Source: Crotalaria pallida (taxonomy: Eukaryota > Streptophyta > Magnoliopsida > Fabales > Fabaceae). From it: a stretch of 64,000 nt of DNA. The stretch spans positions 157,179,501 through 157,243,500 of the forward strand of contig CM075651.1 of the NCBI GenBank assembly GCA_037953625.1, read 5' to 3'. The notes under the pieces are model-generated. The model was not told the DNA's origin, searched no databases, and was given only the letters and a program-made list of their open reading frames with translations. The translations under genes were made by a program, and so were the position numbers. This document shows positions 58,589 through 64,000 of the stretch, piece after piece (the stretch's first letter is position 1; every line of letters starts with the position of its first letter).

Positions 58589-59813
58589 AGATGGATAAGT
58601 TTTATTGGGGAGTGGTGCATTGAAAAATAAAAAGATTTAATATTTAGTTTCTCAATAAAATATGTCAACCTTTGGATTCTTATTCTCGACCCTAAGAACT
58701 AAGGTTAAGAAATCAAATAATTATTGCCTTAATTTACAAGGCCGACCTTAGGGATAGGCTTAAGGGGCGATCGCCTAGGGCCCGTGATAAAATGGGGCCC
58801 CAAAATTTTTTAAAAAAAATACTATCTATTTCTAATTTAAAATTTTTAATAGTCTAACAATAATTAAATTAAAAAATTAAATTTATTTTACTACCTCACA
58901 ATTTGTATAAAATTTTATATTTCTTTTCAAATTTTAATGTAAAAATTTCCCATGATTATTTTTTTTATAAATTAAAAATTCTAATTTTTATTTTTCTCTT
59001 ACAATTTTCATAACCCTCTCATTTTTAATCAAATTTTGATATAAAAATTTTACCTACTCAATTTTTCTATTAATTATGATGACCCTCATATTTTTTTTTT
59101 AGTCCAGGGCCAAAGAAATCTCAGAACCGAACCCTCTACGGCTCTACTTTAGAAAGTGCCTTAACCTTTGGACCCTACTTTTCTACTACGTATTTTATTT
59201 TATATCTTCTGCAAAACTACGCTTGATGCTCTACTTGGCTTACACAAAGACACGTGTAATCCATTCATCCATTGATCTTGCCAAGGTTCAATGGAAGAGA
59301 TGATCCCAAGTGATGAATTACATTTTCATTTGAAACTATAACACAAATCCACGGTTGATGAATTATTTCTTGTTAAGGCCGCAAACCCTTTTTATTATTA
59401 TTTTCTTTTTAGTCTATTAGACATTTAGACCTCGTGCCTAGAACATCCAACAAGATTGTGGGACAAACTCTCCCACCAAAATTTGTATCCTTACAAGCCA
59501 CTCTGAGAACAATCATTTAGCAAAAATATAAACAAAGATTTTTCCATTGATTGCACTCTGCCAACAAACAATCAGTTAGCAAAAAATGTACCTATGCAAC
59601 AGAATGCACGTCTTGAACATATTTGGCATGTTTAAAAAAAAATGGCTATTAAAAAGAACAAATTATATTTCCAAAGCAAGCACACAAACATCCTCTTTGT
59701 ATTCATCACACTTCCTCTATGCATAATAAACTCATCTGTTTTGACATGTAATTAGTATTGCTTCAGGGGGCCTATGGTGTTATGGTTAATAAACTTTCCC
59801 CTCAGCTTATATT
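58589..59813. other. Intergenic DNA with a GGGGCCCC-type repeat; HPAT 3' flank
   Basis: At 58740-58805 the sequence AAGGCCGACCTTAGGG...GGGGCCCCAAAA, and near 59101-59150 AGTCCAGGGCC, resemble ends of a degenerate dispersed repeat with an AT-rich middle, but no clean inverted ends or target duplication could be aligned. The last few hundred bases before 59814 probably hold the 3'UTR of the minus-strand HPAT gene. Confidence 0.4.
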
Positions 59814-62800
59814 TTATGGACCCCATCCAGGTATGTTTGCAGAAGCCTCATTGACCGACTTTACAAGCCGCACCTGCAAAAAATGAAAATCGTAGTTTCT
59901 ATTAACCGACGCGCTGCGCTACAAGCCTACAATTCAGCGTTGAGGAAGATGTTTTTTTCAATGAGTTCGTTATTCATAGCATAAATATTTGTGATTGTGT
60001 TCAAACTTTCAAGTATTTGGCTTTCTTAAGATGATCATGGCAAAAGTAGAAACATTGAGATAAAGAAAGAGCACAATTGTTTAGAATGTTAGGGAGATAG
60101 CACCTTTCCAACATCAACTACTCACCAAGCAGACATAATTTATTAAGGCCCCTAATTTATTAAAAAGATTAATTATGTGAAACCTTACACCAAATTTAAA
60201 CAAAAATGAGAGACTGCTGGAAAATTGTAAGGACGAAATAAAAATGTGAGCCCCTGATTTACCAAAGAAACTTCAATTATGTGAAACTTTCACGCAAAAA
60301 TTTGAACAAAAATAAGGACTTGTTCAGCTATTATTGTTTAATGTAAATCTAAAAAATTTCAAAGATGGTTTTGATTAGTAATTTCAAAGCAAGGCACCAA
60401 GGAAATTGCAAGCATGGACTTACCACACTTTCAGGAACTCCGGGAGGGGGTAAGGAAATGTTTGTGGGAGGAGGACCAAAAAGATATGCTCTCTTGTCAA
60501 AACGCCATTCTCCCATCTTCCCATATGTCAGTTCGCCCTAGATGAATAAGTAAAATGGAACGAATAACTTACACATCAACATAATCAAGCATGCAAGATA
60601 CATATTGGATGTGAACAGACATAAGCAAAAAGATTACTAACCAAGGAATTCGAATTTCTCTTCCTTTCTGTAACATCAAATAGAAAGTAAGGAGAAATGA
60701 ACTCACCTTCAAATTGTAGTCACATGCATATGTATAATGGAGGATAAACTTCTTCCCAACATTCAAGTCCCAAGGTGGCTGAAAAATTCCAACGATGCAA
60801 GTTATGACTTATGTATTACTTCAGTAAATAACAAAGCAATCCACCTCTTAGAAAAGAACACAAGACAACATGAGCAATTCAAACCTGCAGCATAAAGTCT
60901 TTACGAAGAATATGTTTTACACCATGCAATGCGGATGCCACGGCATAAGCATACCTTATCTCAACAAAGAATTAAAGCATTAGAAAATTAGAAGTATCAG
61001 CAATGGTTAGTGCCTAGGAAAATTTATAAAATGAGAATACCATCAGTTAATGACAACTAACAAGAAATAAAGCTCTTGAATTACTATAGCAATACTCACA
61101 TTTCTAGCACCCATCCAAAAGCTTTATCGGTCTCTGGATCATCTTTCATTCTCAGTGAAATATTCACCCATGTGGGAGCTATTTCCTCTAATAGGGACTG
61201 ATAATAAGGAAAAATCATTGCCTTAGAGGAAGCCTGTATTTGCTTGTAGGAAATATGATAATAAATATAACAGTAGAAGCTATGAGTGTCCCAGTACAAC
61301 TAAAGTTAACCAGGCACCTTATGCAAGCTATTAATGGAGACTTCACCTTCTGAATAATTACAGGAGAATTGCCAATGGGATCAATATCAGTAACAGGACC
61401 CTTTTCTTCAGGATAGAATTTCCTAATTACTTTGTCATTTTCAGCTGGTTTTATATAGAAAAAAGGGTACCCGGCAGGTTGTGTTCCAGAAGCCAAATTG
61501 GGCAAAGGATTTACAAATATGTGATCAGGTTCTGCCATCAGAATGTATCTGCAACAATCAAAAAATGCACTGCTTCTTAGGTTTCATTATGGAAATACGT
61601 GGAATGCTAGAAAACCAGAACTAGAACACACTCACTCTTCCTCAATATCTGCTTTCTCCAGCCACTGAACAAAAGCCCATGGTCTATTCAGGACAATATA
61701 ACCCTGGACCAAAAACAAAATGGACATTAATATTTTTTTTTTAATAATAGCATCTATAGTAAGGAATAATAAATAAATATCACAAACAATGATATTGATG
61801 ATCATCAACAAAATCGGAACATGTTCGGTCAACAAACTTGCACCTGAAAAAGGTAAAATCCACTGACATAAGTGCAATTGTGCCATTGATAGAAATATAT
61901 ATTTTTTGCTTGTTTCTTGGTACCAGGTACAATACTTTAATCAAGTATAAAATGGCACATATGATCAATGGTTAACTATGATATCCAAATCCCTTTGTTG
62001 GTGACTTCTATATTGCTATTGAATTTAGTTTAAACATCTGTTAAAATAACTATGATATCCACACCCGGTGTGACTGCATTAAAATTAATCCAAATCAATA
62101 TGTTCCAAGCTCAGATTGCTCAAAGCAGTTCATTTAGGCATATACTCATCCAGACTTGTGACCTCGCATACTAATTTCAGCTAAGAGAGTCACCTTTGGT
62201 GCAAAATTCCAATAAATACTACGCTGGTTAGAAAAAATATCAGCAGCAAGGCAAAAACAACAGAATAAAGTCATTAAGTTTTAATTGTCTGTTTTCCACA
62301 GTATGCATGTAAGAAAGAATAGGTTGAAAACAAGATGCAACTTGAGATTGTTCAGTGAAAAAATGAACATAACTAAAACATTTCTCAGCAAGTGATAAAG
62401 CTTGAATAATTGACAGAAACAAGACATTGCAATAGACAAGGCTAATGATATGTAGAGTCCTCCAGGGTACATATAATGTCATAAGGTTACACAAGTCAAA
62501 CAAATAGTCTATTGTAGATAGAATTAAAAACAGTTAGTAATATGTAACATCATTATGGCACAATGGAGGGGTCTGGAAATTCCCAGTGGCCTTGTTTTTT
62601 CGTGAACCAAGATTGTGCTATGTAATAGAGATGGTTCTAAAATAAATGCTAAAAAAATTACTGCATATTATCATATAATCTTTCTGCTATTCAGTTTGTA
62701 TTGTTTCTGCTTATCTGCTACACCAGTCAATGCGATGCATCAATAATTAAAAACATTCAGTTTATTCAAATAAAACAAAATTATCACGTAAACCAACTAT

Positions 62801-63570
62801 TCCCCTTTACTCTCATCTCAATACTGCTTATCAAGGTTTGATTTCCTCATGAATTTCGGAAAAACTGAACTCTGTTTATGACAAGAATAATCAATTCAGG
62901 AATACTACAAGGGAGTGATCAGGCAAAAACTTCTTTCTCTTCTTTTGGCACTTTTTCATGAATACTTTTAGACAGCTATATTTCACACATAAGTTGCAAC
63001 AGATTCAAGTGTATTAAGTCTTATTTTAACCAAACAACTATCTCATTTTCCCCTTCTATCGTGAAAGGGGATACGATTATTCTGTACTGTTTGTAAATTT
63101 CATATAAGCCAGAAATTGACCAGAAAAACAAGTTTTGGAAAGATAAAAATTCTGACAGCAGAAGCAGAAAAGATATTTACCCGATCCAAGCCTTCAGGAA
63201 GCGGATCAACAACAAAACTAGGAATCTCATCCATAAATTGGTCATCCCTTCCCGAATGCAATATACGCGTGAATTTCCCCATGTCTGATCCAGGCGTATC
63301 CTTCATCTTCTTATACCAATAGTACATAATCCTGCATTGCCATTGGCTATAAGCAGCATCAGTTGCAGTCAAGGCAACATGATACTTCTTTGAATTAGAC
63401 TTTGTTGGTCCCAACACATTCCCAACAAAAGCTTCATCTGCCACCAAACCTCCATTCTTATTATGCTCTATGATCATCGATACTAAATTATAAGTGGCGA
63501 AGCAAAAACCAAGCACCATAAGAAGCATAAGTAGCTGCTTTACACGTCCCATGTTTTTTCTCACAATCAT
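59814..63570 (-). CDS. Hydroxyproline O-arabinosyltransferase (HPAT/RDN class)
   Basis: A Golgi type II membrane enzyme that adds the first beta-arabinofuranose to hydroxyproline of extensins and small signalling peptides (CAZy GT95). Eight exons in transcription order: 63181-63570, 61636-61703, 61347-61548, 61100-61197, 60885-60954, 60707-60778, 60424-60537, 59814-59873. Total 1074 nt, 357 aa, the usual family length, without stops. A short basic N-terminus (MIVRKNMGRVKQ) precedes a membrane anchor at about residues 13-32 (LLMLLMVLGFCFATYNLV). The lumenal domain has HVALTATDAAYSQWQCRIMY, FTRILHSGRDD, YIVLNRPWAFVQWL, the acidic AEPDHIFVNPLP motif and a conserved C-terminal EASANIPGWGP. Legume RDN1/NOD3 genes of this family control nodule number; whether this copy is RDN1-like or HPAT3-like cannot be told here. 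Confidence 0.95.
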
Positions 63571-64000
63571 TGTTTATTCAAAATAAGAATGGATTCTCAG
63601 AATCTCCAAACACAGTCCAATTCTACTATCTGCATATGCATTAGCTTCTGATTAAAATTTCATTTCATTCATAGTATTTCATACCATTCTATTACTTCAA
63701 AATCACACCTTTTATTCATAGTAAATACATTGCATACAATCCTTTAATTATTCAGTCTTTGCTCCACAGGAAAAAATCTGCATCAAAGGTTCAAAAGCAG
63801 TTAAAAATTTAGTCACTATACATAACAACCAATGGAAAATTAAACCAAACCCAATAAAAAAAATCACAACGCAAAACCCCAGAAACTGCAAAAAACTTGA
63901 ATCCATTGTCATGTAAACAGATCTGATCATGTACCTCAATTCAAGGCACCCCAATGGGGAAAGCCTCGAACTTTGAATCAGAACAGAAGCAAAAGAACAA
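63571..64000 (-). promoter_or_regulatory. HPAT 5'UTR/upstream region
   Basis: On the minus strand, TTGAATTGAG/GTACAT near 63932-63945 is a possible donor of a leader intron ending shortly before the ATG. The evidence is only the splice-like words. The right window edge cuts the promoter. Confidence 0.3.

Overview
This window is nuclear DNA of a flowering plant. It has intron-rich protein genes with GT-AG introns and AT-rich intergenic DNA full of small non-autonomous transposons and tRNA-derived SINEs. The proteins and the Au-type SINE fit a eudicot. A legume (Fabaceae) is my best guess, but it rests on general resemblance only. Nothing bacterial, organellar or viral was seen.

Layout. Positions 1-24.6 kb hold no intact gene. 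This gene-poor block carries hAT, Stowaway-like and fold-back elements, three tRNA-derived SINE families, decayed LINE pieces (endonuclease, zf-RVT, RNase H) and a Helitron-type 3' end at 12.6 kb with a broken MAP-kinase exon upstream. Positions 24.6-37.1 kb hold a 22-exon plus-strand gene for a PH + RhoGAP + coiled-coil protein (REN1/PHGAP class, 869 aa). Positions 37.1-40.9 kb hold a long-TIR element with an exon-like insert and a small Helitron. Positions 40.9-44.6 kb hold a minus-strand GOT1 gene (140 aa). Positions 45.3-49.8 kb are three tandem copies of a ~1.26 kb unit; the third is interrupted by a hAT MITE with a perfect 8-bp target duplication. Positions 50.1-56.3 kb hold the plus-strand SMG7 gene (979 aa), with uORFs, an in-frame stop-free 102-nt intron and likely 3'UTR introns. 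Positions 59.8-63.6 kb hold a minus-strand hydroxyproline O-arabinosyltransferase gene (HPAT/RDN class, 357 aa).

The four genes do not form a pathway. They act in ROP GTPase signalling at membranes, ER-Golgi transport, nonsense-mediated mRNA decay, and Golgi glycosylation of secreted peptides and wall proteins. From memory, the PH-RhoGAP and SMG7 homologues are also immediate neighbours in Arabidopsis (At5g19390/At5g19400), which suggests conserved microsynteny. All four coding models were assembled by hand from splice sites and reading-frame continuity. Each total is divisible by three with no internal stop. UTR limits are approximate.
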